From Flabesymbios commensalis (taxonomy: Eukaryota; Annelida; Polychaeta; Terebellida; Flabelligeridae), in the NCBI GenBank assembly GCA_964017125.1, contig OZ024909.1, positions 73,314,566-73,378,565 on the forward strand: 64,000 nucleotides of DNA, in the 5' to 3' direction. The notes beneath the pieces are model-generated. The model was not told the DNA's origin. It worked only from the letters and a program-made list of their open reading frames with translations, and ran no database searches. This document shows positions 1 through 10,813 of the stretch, piece after piece. Position 1 is the first letter of the stretch, and every line of letters begins with the position of its first letter. A program made the position numbers and the translations under genes.

Positions 1-130
1 ATGAGCCCATCTCACCGTACCACCGATGCAGTATGTATTTTCTTGTACGAATATCTGTATAAAACGGCAAAATCAAACTGATCAGTGAAGCGTTTTGGAG
101 AGAGTGCGAGATGGGCTGATCTCACCATAT
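1..130. repeat. Foldback MITE-like repeat, partly outside the window
   Basis: The segment opens with atgagcccatctcaccgtac and ends near 110-125 with the inverted form gagatgggctgatctcacc, so its ends are inverted repeats of each other. A related copy with the same terminal words lies at about 29,730-29,865. It looks like a small non-autonomous element. No target-site duplication can be checked because the window begins here. Confidence 0.45.
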
Positions 131-164
131 GTCTCGTAGTGAAAGCCAACATCATGAGTGCGAG

Positions 165-300
165 AAATTAGGTCTCTCACGTGTGATGGATTGAGCTACC
201 CTCAACTGTTGTTGCTCTGAGGACAATCCGACACAAGGATAGCAGAGCTGTGTGAAAGGCTACTGTGTTTCCAGCTAAACCCAGGTCTCTAAATTGGTGG
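165..300 (+). mobile_element. SINE-A fragment
   Basis: The stretch shares the core words of the SINE-A family seen better at 1,575-2,175: a ggtctctcacgtg motif, a line about ctctgaggacaatccgac and aaggatagcagagc. It is diverged and lacks both ends. From about 300 to 1,010 I see no convincing gene or repeat, only AT-rich DNA. Confidence 0.5.
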
Positions 301-1010
301 CGTTGTGTGCCTGAGTTCCCCGCCTTCTGGCAGAATACCACCTGAGCATTCTGCTCTTCCTCCATTCCGCAAGCAGGGGTTGAGTAGCCTCTTTTACTTA
401 CCAATTATTATATTATTTATTATTAATCACTGGGTACTGGGGCTGGCAGTATCACAGACCAGTGTATCGAAAGTGGGGAGATTGTGATATTTTTCGTGAT
501 TTCGAAAAAAACTGGGTTGCAACTATCCCAGGTTGGAAAGAATGCAAATATAATAGGTTTTTTATATAAAGTATAAAGACGAATTAATAAATAATTATTT
601 TTATACGGCTATAGGAAAGTCTTCTTACAGAAGGTTACCCTCCCTCCATCTCCTCTGAGATCGTATTTTATTATACTTCTTTGTGGTTATTGGTAGTCTG
701 TCATTGACCTGTCTGCAACGAGAAGCTAACTGATGTAAACTTTTCAGTCCGACGCCTGGCAACCAGGCACTAATACAAATATAAGAAGAATTTCCTATTC
801 TCGTGTGAAACGAATTATTTATTAGTTCAATATTTTGTTTTTCAAGGTTATGTCAGAAGATATTGTCATATAGTATAACATAATGTGATGTGAACATTTC
901 CCTTCAGAAATTTAGATCTTAATTTGGATTTAAAATTTTGATTGTGGAATGTTTTCAATCTCATAACCTTGAACTTCTTGTAAATTATTTTGATTGTATC
1001 TGAGAGGGCA

Positions 1011-1406
1011 TCAATTACCAATTTCTTTATATTTAATAAATTGTGCTGTACATTTGCCACGTTTACGTGTTGAAATGTTTACTAAGCTTTTCCCAGTTAT
1101 TTTGGATGGGGTTTTCTGTATAGACCAAATAACCCCTAGAATAGTTGCTGTGTCTCTAGCAACCTGTGTTGAACCAGACTCATGGCGAAGAGTGGAATAG
1201 TGAAGATGTGACATATTCTTCAGTTTTGACGACACAGCAGCCGTTAATGGTTTTGTGTATAACCACCTTGCGTGTTCAGCTTTATTTAGCATTATGCCAT
1301 CAACACCACTCTTCTCTTTCATATTGCAAGCTTGTTTAAGGAGCATAACATAAGAGATATCGTTATTGTTTTCATCTCTCTGTAGTACCAGCAGTCCACC
1401 TAGCAT
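1011..1406 (-). CDS. Unassigned open reading frame, 131 codons
   Basis: An open frame of 131 codons runs on the minus strand and is not recognised. It contains no membrane segment or obvious motif; the C-terminal part is basic (STRKRGKC). The frame is long for AT-rich intergenic DNA, and a stop lies a few codons upstream of the start. It may be an exon, a transposon-derived remnant or chance. It lies just beside the SINE-A copy at 1,575, in a repeat-rich neighbourhood, which favours a repeat-derived origin. Confidence 0.2.
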   Translation of the reverse strand: MLGGLLVLQRDENNNDISYVMLLKQACNMKEKSGVDGIMLNKAEHARWLYTKPLTAAVSSKLKNMSHLHYSTLRHESGSTQVARDTATILGVIWSIQKTPSKITGKSLVNISTRKRGKCTAQFIKYKEIGN

Positions 1407-1574
1407 GGCTTCATTGCTTAGTGGAGTTGTATCAGCAAGTTACTTTAGCCCATATTTGTAGTTGCCGACCACATTCATTCTGCTTCACACAAGTGTCCTG
1501 TCCAGTACCGTTCTCTCTGGTGAACATGTGAAATGCTTCAATAGAAGCCAGTTGTCCTTCTTTGTCTTTAGTTG

Positions 1575-2175
1575 TGGGGAGGGTCATTAGGGATCTGTTC
1601 CGCCAGTTGCATGCTGTATGGCATGGTACGGAAGCACTAGTCTACAGCAATCATCCAAGGGAAGCTGCAGCCTCCTCGTATCTGGCCATAATCATGATAA
1701 TCTTCGGGAGGATTGCCAATGGCATACCCTGGTTCCTCCGCTCAACTGCGGTGCTAATGCAGCTCTCGCATCAGTGCTGGCACTGGTGTAGGCTGTGGTA
1801 GCCTTAAATAGCCGGAAAAAGCGTGTTTGACATCATGTCTCTCACGTGGGATGAATGGAGTTACCCGGAGGGGGTTATCCTTCCTATTGTTACTCTGGGG
1901 ACTATCCGACCCAAGGATAGCGGAGATTCGCGAAATGCTACAGAGTTTCAGCATTAAATTGCACAGCGAAACCCAAGTCTCCGGCTGTCTGGGCATGTCT
2001 GTGGATAGATCCCCTAGACATGCCCAGAACCCCTTATCGGGCGATCGAAGGAAAACGCTCTCAATAACTCACCATTCCCTATCACCCTCACCCTCACATC
2101 ATCATCTGTACATCATTTCATCTAATCAATTGACTACAACGTTTTAATCGTACTACAATGTCACTTAAAAGAGCT
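1575..2175 (+). mobile_element. SINE-A copy, 5' and body, interrupted by the Ngaro-like element
   Basis: This is one of the longest copies of a repeat family present also at 15,080, 16,043, 18,395, 57,930 and 60,170. Shared words in order are ctacagcaatcatccaag, tggttcctccgctcaactgc, ggactatccgaccc, ctagacatgcccagaacccc, atcatctgtacatca and gtcacttaaa. Other copies continue with a short tail (gtgccgaaaagtgaagt...gatttactacta). Here the copy stops at about 2,172, where the Ngaro-like element starts, and the missing tail is found 10.5 kb away at 12,673. The family has no coding capacity. Confidence 0.75.
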
Positions 2176-2180
2176 TTTTT

Positions 2181-2890
2181 GTCAACCAAATAATTCGAAA
2201 ACAGGTGACCAATTAAATATTTTTGCCGCAAAACAGAAATACCAGGCAAGGGATGCAGCTCGCTTTTTTCCCTCGCTCACAACTTCATTTTAATACTTGA
2301 AACGTAGTTTGTAAAATCTTAACTCTAGAACACAGCAGTGAATGAGAATGGTCATTTATTTCAATGACAATACAACTATTAGTACAGTATATATTAAACA
2401 TCTATATACATAAGTTGACTGTCCACATGGTCCATACCATAGGTGACAAGTCAACTAAAATTGACTAAAAAATATACTAGTTATAACTTATCAATGAAAC
2501 AGTCAATTCTGGAAATATTTGTTAACAAACTCACATCTATATATATGTTGACTGTCAATACAATAGGTGACAAGTCAACTAAAATATGTTGACTAAAAAA
2601 TATATTAGTTATAACTCATCAATGAAACAGTCAATTCTGGAATTATTAGTTAACAAACTCACATCTATATGTTGACTGTCAACATGGTCAATACAATAGG
2701 TGACAAGTCAACTAAAAAATTATCATGATTCAACTTGACATATGTATGTTGACTAAAACAAATACTAGTTATCGTCAAATTTACGACAATTCAAATTTGA
2801 CTTATTTAGATTAAATTTAACAATGTATAGGAAAAAAGGGGGAGTGGGTTCCAAAACCACTACACGACTCTTGATGTAAAATCTTTACAT
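2181..2890 (-). repeat. Ngaro-like element, B2 repeat
   Basis: This matches B1 at 3,182-4,027 closely, starting with gtcaaccaaataattcg and ending with the stem region around gatgtaaaatctttacat. Inside are AT-rich units of about 113 bp carrying gttgactgtcaa and gtgacaagtcaact. It has one unit fewer than B1. It is the outermost repeat, at the element's 3' edge. Confidence 0.8.
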
Positions 2891-2943
2891 GAGAGTTATA
2901 TCATTTTTTACTGTGGAGGAAACGGGGAGGAGGTGGGTAAACA

Positions 2944-3181
2944 ATTTTCTCAAAAGCGTTGAAAACTATCACAAAACAGAAGGCGACAGTGTTCCTCTGT
3001 TATGTAAACATCCAACTGCCGATAGCGTGGGTCACGTGATACCACCAGGCGGAAACAGAGCGCTACCTAGCGAGTGCCGACAACTCGGCCTCGTCTCTTG
3101 TAACATCGGACTTAGCAGAACAGAATCCCTCATTATTTATTGCAAAAAAAGAATTTCTGCTGAGCAGAAATTTGTCTTTTT
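2944..3181 (-). repeat. Ngaro-like element, A2 repeat
   Basis: About 240 bp starting ttctcaaaagcgttgaaaac are almost identical to A1 at 12,434-12,672. It sits between B1 and B2, which is the diagnostic split-direct-repeat arrangement. Confidence 0.85.
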
Positions 3182-4027
3182 GTCAACCAAATAATTCGAA
3201 AACAGGTGACCAATTAATTATTTTTGCCGCAAAACAGAAATACCAGGCAAGGGATGCAGCTCGCTTTTTTCCCTCGCTCACAACTTCATTTTAATACTTG
3301 AAACATAGTTTGTAAAATCTTAACTCTAGTACACAGCAGTGAATGAGAATGGTCATTTATTTCAATGACAATACAACTATTAGTACAGTATATATTAAAC
3401 ATCTATATACATAAGTTGACTGTCCACATGGTCCATACCATAGGTGACAAGTCAACTAAAATTGACTAAAAAATATACTAGTTATAACTCATCAATGAAA
3501 CTGTCAATTCTGGAAATATTTGTTAACAAACTAACATCTATATATATATGTTGACTGTCAATACAATAGGTGACAAGTCAACTAAAATATGTTGACTAAA
3601 AAATATATTAGTTATAACTCATCAATGAAACAGTCAATTCTGGAATTATTAGTTAACAAACTCACATTTATATGTTGACTGTCAATACAATAGGTGACAA
3701 GTCAACTAAAATATGTTGACTAAAAAATATATTAGTTATAACTCATCAATGAAACAGTCAATTCTGGAATTATTAGTTAACAAACTCACATCTATATGTT
3801 GACTGTCAACATGGTCAATACAATAGGTGACAAGTCAACTAAAAAATTATCATGATTCAACTTGACATATGTATGTTGACTAAAACATATACTAGTTATC
3901 GTCAAATTTACGACAATTCAAATTTGACTTATTTAGATTAAATTTAACAATGTATAGGAAAAAAGGAGGAGTGGGTTCCAAAACCGCCACACGACTCTGA
4001 TGTAAAATCTTTACATCGGAGTCGCCC
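3182..4027 (-). repeat. Ngaro-like element, B1 repeat with terminal hairpin
   Basis: This is the inner copy of the B repeat. It contains three AT-rich units of about 113 bp against two in B2. Its inner end carries a near-perfect stem (cgactctgatgtaaa / tttacatcggagtcg, about 3,992-4,025) followed by a run of C. A similar but weaker stem closes B2. Confidence 0.8.
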
Positions 4028-4239
4028 CCCCCCCCCAAATCCCTTGCCTGATTGATCGATCATTCATACTTCACTGCTATAAAACCGTTAGTGATTTAAT
4101 ATCATCAAATTGTATATAATTTCTCAATTAATTTAGCTTATTCCATTGTTCGAAAAACATGTAATAAAGTGACATTTAATCTTTTCATTCTATTATAACA
4201 ACATAGTCCATACGCTGCAAATGTTCACTTTTGTTATCA

Positions 4240-5400
4240 ATTGGTTGGAACTCGGCATAAATATATTATTATAAACATTTTTAGATAATGTGCCTGATTA
4301 TTCAGTCCTCACAAACAACTATATATACACAGTTGGGGATGCAAATTCATCACCTTATCCATATCCTCATAACTAAAATGTAAGGAACATAATTATACTA
4401 TGTGCTTTAATCTGTTAATTTGAATAGACACTTTCATCTAGAAGGAAAAAACACATGCTCAAGCCCATCACAAGGCAAGTAATACTCCCCATTAGACATC
4501 AATCTAATATTACCTGTATGGACCTTTTCTGCAATTGTGCTAGGTTATTCAGTCCACAAACCTACTACATTATATATATACAATTGGAGATGACAGTTTC
4601 ATCACCGTCCTTATCCAAATCCTCCTGACAAATATGTAATGAACCTATACAATGTGCCTTAATCTGTAAATGGCAATACACACATGTATCTAAAAGGAAA
4701 AAATACATGCTCAAGCCCATCACAAGGCAAGTATTTTTCCCCTTCACACTGTTCAGAAAAACGACCCAAAAATACTAACATTTAATATTTTCTCCATAAT
4801 AAACCATATACCGGTAGTCTATAAGAAGCATATGGTAAATAAATGATAACAATTTGTTGTGCACTGACATCAATCTATTATAATACACAATTTCTAAAAT
4901 TATGCCAGGATACTTGTCTGATAACGCATTCAAGTGCATTACCGAAACACTGAAATATTTCTCCCAAGTGGTGAAATCAATATATGAATCAATACTCTCA
5001 AAATTAACAGGAAATAATATACATCCAATTTTTATAATGGAAAAAACATCATGTATTCAAGCCCATTACAAGAAACATGACCTATTTTCTCACAACCTTC
5101 TTGACAATGAATTATATTGTATCAGACACAAACAGATCTTATTAACATGGTAAAATAATCAAATACTCATTAAAAATTGCTTACTGGCAGCAATCCCAAA
5201 TAAGTAGAAAAATCACAAAACCATGTCACAGCTTATCCTCTTTACCAACTGTTATCTGTCAGACGGCGTAGTCGACAAGTTCATAATACTGATATTCGCA
5301 AAATACACATGCATGGGAAAGTGGACATACACTTTCATTATTGGAAAAAACTTCATGTATTCAAGCCCATTACAAGAACCCATGAAATCATTTCTTACTT
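4240..5400. repeat. Degenerate tandem repeats in the Ngaro-like 3' spacer
   Basis: Four diverged units carry the word atgctcaagcccatcacaag or atgtattcaagcccattaca (near 4,455, 4,708, 5,050 and 5,354), preceded by ggaaaaaac. They lie between B1 and the recombinase frame and have no coding potential that I trust. Confidence 0.6.
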
Positions 5401-5441
5401 TATTAAAGTTTCTTCAAGCTTTAATGTTTTAAAGTGCTTTG

Positions 5442-6065
5442 TTAGTTACTTATTGTTGGAATTCTTATATACTTTTTAAAAGCACCTGATTTCCACCTGC
5501 CCATAGCCTGTATCTGGGCATCGGTAAAACCCAAAGATGCTACCTGTGTAGCACCCCCTATCCTCAGGGAATGTGCCTCGAAACGTTTAGATGACAGACC
5601 GGAACTCTCTAAACACTCTTTCAATTTTTTACAAAAATATGATTGCGTTATTGATTCACCGTCTGGAAAAACAAACAATGGTTTCCTTTTACTTTCTCTC
5701 TTAGCTAAATATTTTGTCATGCATCTGACAGGACAAATTTCTTTAGACTGTCTTTCTATTTGCAATGTTATAGGTCTGTGTGATTTATTGTGTTTAAAAT
5801 TTTTCATTGTAACACATAAAACTTTGTTATTTTTCTTCCCCAACATTTCAATATCTGAAAGATGTAAACCTTTTTTATTAGAGCTGACAGAGTGATTTTT
5901 GACTGTATATTCCCCAACTCGTAATAAAGCAAAAAATGCAAGAGAAAACATAGCTTTCAAGGCATATTCCATGTAATAGGAAGAAGTTACAGATTTTGCA
6001 TGTTTACAGATTTTAACTAAATGATCAATATTGATGGGTAACCTCATGTCGATGGTACCCTTCAA
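5442..6065 (-). CDS. Tyrosine recombinase of the Ngaro-like element
   Basis: The 207-residue open frame has the signature of the tyrosine recombinase/integrase fold. An early Arg lies in LLRVGEYTV, a HSLRIGGAT box supplies His-x-x-Arg, and GRWKSGAFKKYIR supplies the C-terminal Tyr nucleophile. In DIRS-type elements this enzyme integrates a circular DNA intermediate, which explains the absence of target-site duplications. It lies 3' of the reverse transcriptase region, as expected. The family's full recombinase is longer than this frame. Fossil element part. Confidence 0.8.
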   Translation of the reverse strand: MKGTIDMRLPINIDHLVKICKHAKSVTSSYYMEYALKAMFSLAFFALLRVGEYTVKNHSVSSNKKGLHLSDIEMLGKKNNKVLCVTMKNFKHNKSHRPITLQIERQSKEICPVRCMTKYLAKRESKRKPLFVFPDGESITQSYFCKKLKECLESSGLSSKRFEAHSLRIGGATQVASLGFTDAQIQAMGRWKSGAFKKYIRIPTISN

Positions 6066-6521
6066 ATTTTTTGCACCTAATTATATTTTTTTAATAAGAA
6101 AAGATTCGCATGTGTCAACCCAACCTTTCATTTTGTGAATATATGAAATTGCTGAAACATTTGAGATAATAGTTGCAGGAGCATAATGACATGAGAACAA
6201 ATACGTAATAAATGCAGCTATTATTTCTCTATTTACAGGATGGTCAGGCCATCTCTGTTTTTTATAACAACGCTAAACCTTGCCCTATGTCTTCTATAAG
6301 AAGCATGTGATGCTTTAGTCAATGCTGCAGCCAACAGTTTGTCCATTACCCTAGCCATTTTTCTGTGGCTAGGTAGCTTGGGACTGGAGTTGACTGCTCT
6401 GCTAACCACGGTGCCCATTTTTTTGATTCCTGGAATTTAAAGCGAGATAGACAATCAGCAATCACATTTAACTTTCCAGGTATATGTTGAGCTTTGAACA
6501 GCACATTAAATTTCATGGAAG

Positions 6522-8114
6522 TTAACACATTTTCATGACCCGTTTACACTTACAAGTTTGATCATTGAGAATTGAAACCAGAGCAGCATTGTCAGTCATA
6601 AAAACAACACAATGATCTTTCAACTTATATCCCCACATGTCAAGTAAAACCATAATTGGATAGAATTCGAGAATTGTTATGTCTCCTGATACAAAGTTTG
6701 TGTGCCATTTACCTGCAAACCAGTATTTACCGAAAACTCCAGCAAAACCTACTGAACTGGAAGCATCTGAGTAAAGATGTATCTTCTCAGAATGTAAACA
6801 TTTCTCATTCAGAATCAAACATTTTCCATTGAAAGAATCCATAAAAATTGACCAAGCTGCCAAATCTGCTCTGGCTTCAACATTTAAAGTAATGTGGTGA
6901 TATGCTTTGTGTATTCCACATGTTAAATTAAATAGACGTCTGAGGAATGTCCGACCAGGAATCACCACTAAACATGCAAAATTCAACAATCCTAATAGAG
7001 ATTGCAGTTCTTTTAATCTTACAGTCCTTTTCTTTTTTATGTTGTTCAATTGAGATCTAATTTTAACACCTTTATCCCCTGGTAGCCTCAGCTCCCATTT
7101 TAAGGTGTCAAATTCAATGCCGTGTACAATACAGCATGTGGTGGGTAACACCGTTTTGGTCTCTTTGACTGGAATGTTTACATCGCTGGCAAGAGTCATG
7201 AAAGCATCTAGCGAAAGCTGACAGAGAGGAGATTTAGCAGGACCGATAAAAATGAAATCGTCTAGTATGTGAGACATACCTGACACATTAAAAAGTTTTA
7301 TTAGAATCCATTGGACTGCTTGGCTAAATTTTTCAAAAGTCTGACAAGAAGTACTGCACCCCATGGGCAAAGCTTTGTCAAAATAAATTTTGTTTGCATA
7401 TCTGAAACCTAAAAGTGGGTAATCTTTGGGTGAAATTGGAATTATTCTAAATGCATCCTCAATATCAGCTTTAGCTACTAATGCCCCCTGTCCAAACTTT
7501 TGGACTAGAGTGACGACATTGTCAATTGTTTCATACGAAACAGATCTAAACTGGTCTGGAATACAAGAATTACCAGAATTTTCTTTCGGAGACGAGAGAT
7601 CATGGATCAGTCTAAATGCTCCTGGTTCTTTCTTTTCGAATAAACCAATAGGGAAAATACGAAAATTGGTAAAAGGAGGTTTGTCGAAAGGACCAGCCAA
7701 TCTACCTGCTGCAATTTCTTTGTCAATTTTGTGTGTCACTGCGTCTGGATTTTTTAAGACTGACCCATGATTTTTCGAATCTGAAGAAATATGGGGACCT
7801 TCAAAATGCACAGAAAACCCTTCTGTAAAACCAGTCAATAATTCTTTTGATTCCTTTTGATCAAATTTTGAATTTTTGAGATATTCACCGAGCACGTTTG
7901 GACGTATTGGAGTCGGGATCTGAGCGGGGAGATTTATTATCGGATGCGGCACACTTGCTTGTGGAGTGTCTGCCTTGACATTTGAAACAGCTATGTCTGT
8001 ATTTGCAGCTTTCTTTCGTACATTTCCCATGAATTTCAAATTTGTAGCATTGACCCTGTTTAAACTCTTGTTGGTCCTCATTTCCTCGAAAGGACTGATT
8101 GTGCCCATTGTCAC
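6522..8114 (-). CDS. Reverse transcriptase / RNase H of the Ngaro-like element
   Basis: This 530-residue frame carries a DIRS-type reverse transcriptase. The fingers/palm segment is near residues 160-300, with ALPMGCSTSC and the catalytic HILDDFIF box. An RNase H domain follows with HLYSDASSS and FMTDNAALV. Residues 1-90 overlap the gag-like frame in a different reading frame, an arrangement common in this superfamily. It would copy the element RNA and remove the template strand. RNase H-like sequence continues a little beyond the frame end, towards 6,350. Fossil element part. Confidence 0.85.
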   Translation of the reverse strand: MTMGTISPFEEMRTNKSLNRVNATNLKFMGNVRKKAANTDIAVSNVKADTPQASVPHPIINLPAQIPTPIRPNVLGEYLKNSKFDQKESKELLTGFTEGFSVHFEGPHISSDSKNHGSVLKNPDAVTHKIDKEIAAGRLAGPFDKPPFTNFRIFPIGLFEKKEPGAFRLIHDLSSPKENSGNSCIPDQFRSVSYETIDNVVTLVQKFGQGALVAKADIEDAFRIIPISPKDYPLLGFRYANKIYFDKALPMGCSTSCQTFEKFSQAVQWILIKLFNVSGMSHILDDFIFIGPAKSPLCQLSLDAFMTLASDVNIPVKETKTVLPTTCCIVHGIEFDTLKWELRLPGDKGVKIRSQLNNIKKKRTVRLKELQSLLGLLNFACLVVIPGRTFLRRLFNLTCGIHKAYHHITLNVEARADLAAWSIFMDSFNGKCLILNEKCLHSEKIHLYSDASSSVGFAGVFGKYWFAGKWHTNFVSGDITILEFYPIMVLLDMWGYKLKDHCVVFMTDNAALVSILNDQTCKCKRVMKMC

Positions 8115-8937
8115 GAAATAGTTTTTGGGATGTGGCTCTGCTAGTGTTCGAGCCAGAGGATTGAGAGCTAGCGGATTGAGGTGTATTTGTGTTCATGATT
8201 TCGAAATATGCCTCCCAATGGACCTGAGACCACGACAGCTTGTGGGAATGCTTTTCCTTTCGAAAAAGTTCATCATATCGGAGCCACTTCTTACGTGAGC
8301 CCTTGCCACTGTTATCTCTGATAAATTTCCCATATTTCATGAGACCTGGGGCTTCGTCGGGATATACTTCAGACCTCACAGCAGCAAAAAGCAAAAAAGC
8401 ATCAGTCCATTGGTAAATGTTGCTGATGGCTTTTGGTCGTCTACTTGACACTATTTTGAAAGCATTATTTTCATGCGAGTCTTCAATTTGGTAGTCCGAA
8501 GACTGGACCTCATTGGTCGACAAAAGTTCCGCAAAATTAACATAGTCCCCCTTCACAATATTGCGCCCAATGCGCTTGGGGAGACGGGAGCCGAGGGGTG
8601 TAGCGGCAACTCTGAAAGTATGGTCATGATGATTCTCACCAGATGAATCATCAGAATCTGTGGTATCATCGCTGGATGAGCTGGGAGAAGGAGATGGCAG
8701 CTTTCGCTTTTTCGACGGTTTTCTTGATTTCTTATCACTGCTGGGAGGCTTCTGCAGTTCGCCTGAATCCCTCAGCGATTTCAAAACTGCTGCCACCAGC
8801 TGGTCTGTTGTGGCACTCTGAGCATCGCCCTCTGCTGTGGCTGCCAGCTGGGACCCCCTTCCTTGGGTAGATCGAGATTTGGGCTGGACACCTCTCTTCC
8901 TTGCAGATGCTCCCAGGAGCTTTTTTCTGGGTGCCAT
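7885..8937 (-). CDS. Gag-like protein of the Ngaro-like element
   Basis: The frame encodes 350 residues with a basic start (MAPRKKLLGASARKRG), a Ser/Asp-rich low-complexity region near residues 70-105, and a central domain of the kind found in DIRS-type ORF1 proteins. Near residues 296-335 are Cys/His clusters (CYKFEIHGKCTKESCKYRH, then CFKCQGRHSTSKC) resembling CCCH and CCHC-like nucleic-acid-binding knuckles. It precedes and overlaps the reverse transcriptase frame. The inferred role is binding of the element RNA. Fossil element part. Confidence 0.75.
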   Translation of the reverse strand: MAPRKKLLGASARKRGVQPKSRSTQGRGSQLAATAEGDAQSATTDQLVAAVLKSLRDSGELQKPPSSDKKSRKPSKKRKLPSPSPSSSSDDTTDSDDSSGENHHDHTFRVAATPLGSRLPKRIGRNIVKGDYVNFAELLSTNEVQSSDYQIEDSHENNAFKIVSSRRPKAISNIYQWTDAFLLFAAVRSEVYPDEAPGLMKYGKFIRDNSGKGSRKKWLRYDELFRKEKHSHKLSWSQVHWEAYFEIMNTNTPQSASSQSSGSNTSRATSQKLFRDNGHNQSFRGNEDQQEFKQGQCYKFEIHGKCTKESCKYRHSCFKCQGRHSTSKCAASDNKSPRSDPDSNTSKRAR

Positions 8938-9329
8938 TCTGCAAAATTAAGCAAACCCACAAGGGCGCCATAAGTCAACATGAAAAATTAAATATTATTA
9001 TATAAATTTGTATCAAGTGGAGATAAAGCATCATGCATGCTGCATGCGTCTATTAACGCAGTACATATGTGTAAACATAAAAAATTGTGTGTCAAGTGAC
9101 AAACTATTTCTTGCTAATATTGATATAATTGAGAAAAATGTGTTGCAGTAAACAGTAACCACCCTATTTATTAAAACCACACCCGCTTCAAACGAATTGT
9201 GTATCATATCATACATTTAGACATACCCCAATTGTTGTGGGGAAAAGTTTAAAAGCTTCACATTTTATCAAAGGAAAATGTAGTAATGAACTTAATAATT
9301 ACCAGTATCTTACTAATAACTGAATAACA

Positions 9330-10620
9330 TATTCACCTCACAATATCTTAAGTCAACCTTTTATAATAAAGAAAATAGGAAACAGACATTACTGGAAAAG
9401 CAGTACAAAACACAGAATTAACCCTGCTTGGTGATCTGACAATAAAAAATATTGCATACAAATACTGACATTATAGTATGGGAAGTAATTGTATATTATT
9501 AACTGTAGACAGCCATCCACGATCTGGAGTCATTCAAAACCATACATGTATATCAGACTAATACGGGGGTGAAATCAGAACATCATCTCAACTTTAGTAA
9601 AACCACACAAGACATTCACCCATGATATCTCAAGTATATCCCTTATCAGAAAGAAACACAATTTTACTGCAATTTTACTGGTATAAACAGCAGCATGGAG
9701 ATCTGACAATAAAATAACAATGCACACAAATTTAACATCATAATATGGGAAGTGAATGTATAACAATAACTGTAAACAGCCATACGCAACCTGATGTCAT
9801 TCAATACCATACATGACTATAGTAAAAAAAATGCAGAATTGACACTGCATGGTGATCAGACACTAAAATACCATTGCATACATATAAAACATCATAGTAT
9901 GGGAAGTGAATATTCTGTAGACAGTCATCCGTGACCTGATGTCCTTCAATAACTCATATGACTAGATCATGGGTGAAATCAGAACACCAACGCAACTTCC
10001 AGAAAGCCACAAAAGACATTCACCCAAATAGTCTTAAGTCAGTCCCTTATTAAAAAGAAAACAGGGAACAAAAAATACTGAAAGTGCAGTAAAAAATTCA
10101 GAAGTGACACTGCATGGTGATCTGACAATAACATAATAATAACTGTATACAACCATCCTCGACCTGATGACATTCAACACCCTACATAACTAATTCCTGG
10201 GTGAACTCGGAACACCATCGCAACTTCCAGAAAGCCACAAAAGACATTCACCCAAAAATATCTTAAGTCCGTCCCTTAATATAACAAAGAAAACAGGGAA
10301 CAAAAAAATACTGAAAGTGCAGTAAAAATTGCAGAATTTACACTGCATGGTGATCCGACAATAAAATACTATTGCATACAAATATGCGAACAACCATCCT
10401 CGACTCGATGTCATTCAATACTATACATATAGCTAATTACGGGGTGAACTCAGAACACCAACGCAACTTCCAGAAAGCCACAAAAGACATTTACCCAAAA
10501 TATCTTGAGTCAGTCCCTTATAAAGAAGCAGACAGGGAACAAAGTACTGAAAGTGCAGTAAAAAATGCAGAATTGACACTGCATGGTGATCTGACAGAAA
10601 ACAAACATTGCATGTGAGAA
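9330..10620. repeat. Tandem repeats of roughly 200-270 bp in the Ngaro-like internal spacer
   Basis: About five to six diverged units share cagaaagccacaaaagacat, ctgcatggtgatctgacaat, gaaaacagggaac and a gatgtcattcaata word. They fill the space between the gag-like frame and the SGNH hydrolase frame. I see no gene in them. Confidence 0.65.
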
Positions 10621-10813
10621 GTTATCAAAGAATGGTCAAGTATGACCTCATAGTTATAAACAGTGAGAGCTTTAACACAGGAACCTAACTTCAAAACACA
10701 ATGAAGATACAGCAGAACTAAAATGTAACAGCACACAGTGCCACCTGTCATGATCAAAAATAGCGAACGAGTTGCTTTATTACATACCATACCCATGTAA
10801 TAAATAGTTCATC

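Noticed and set aside
2889-3194. 101-codon plus frame, repeated at 12,290-12,697
   Set aside because: Both are readings of the A repeat of the Ngaro-like element on the wrong strand.
7426-7770. Plus-strand 114-codon frame
   Set aside because: It is the antisense shadow of the reverse transcriptase region.
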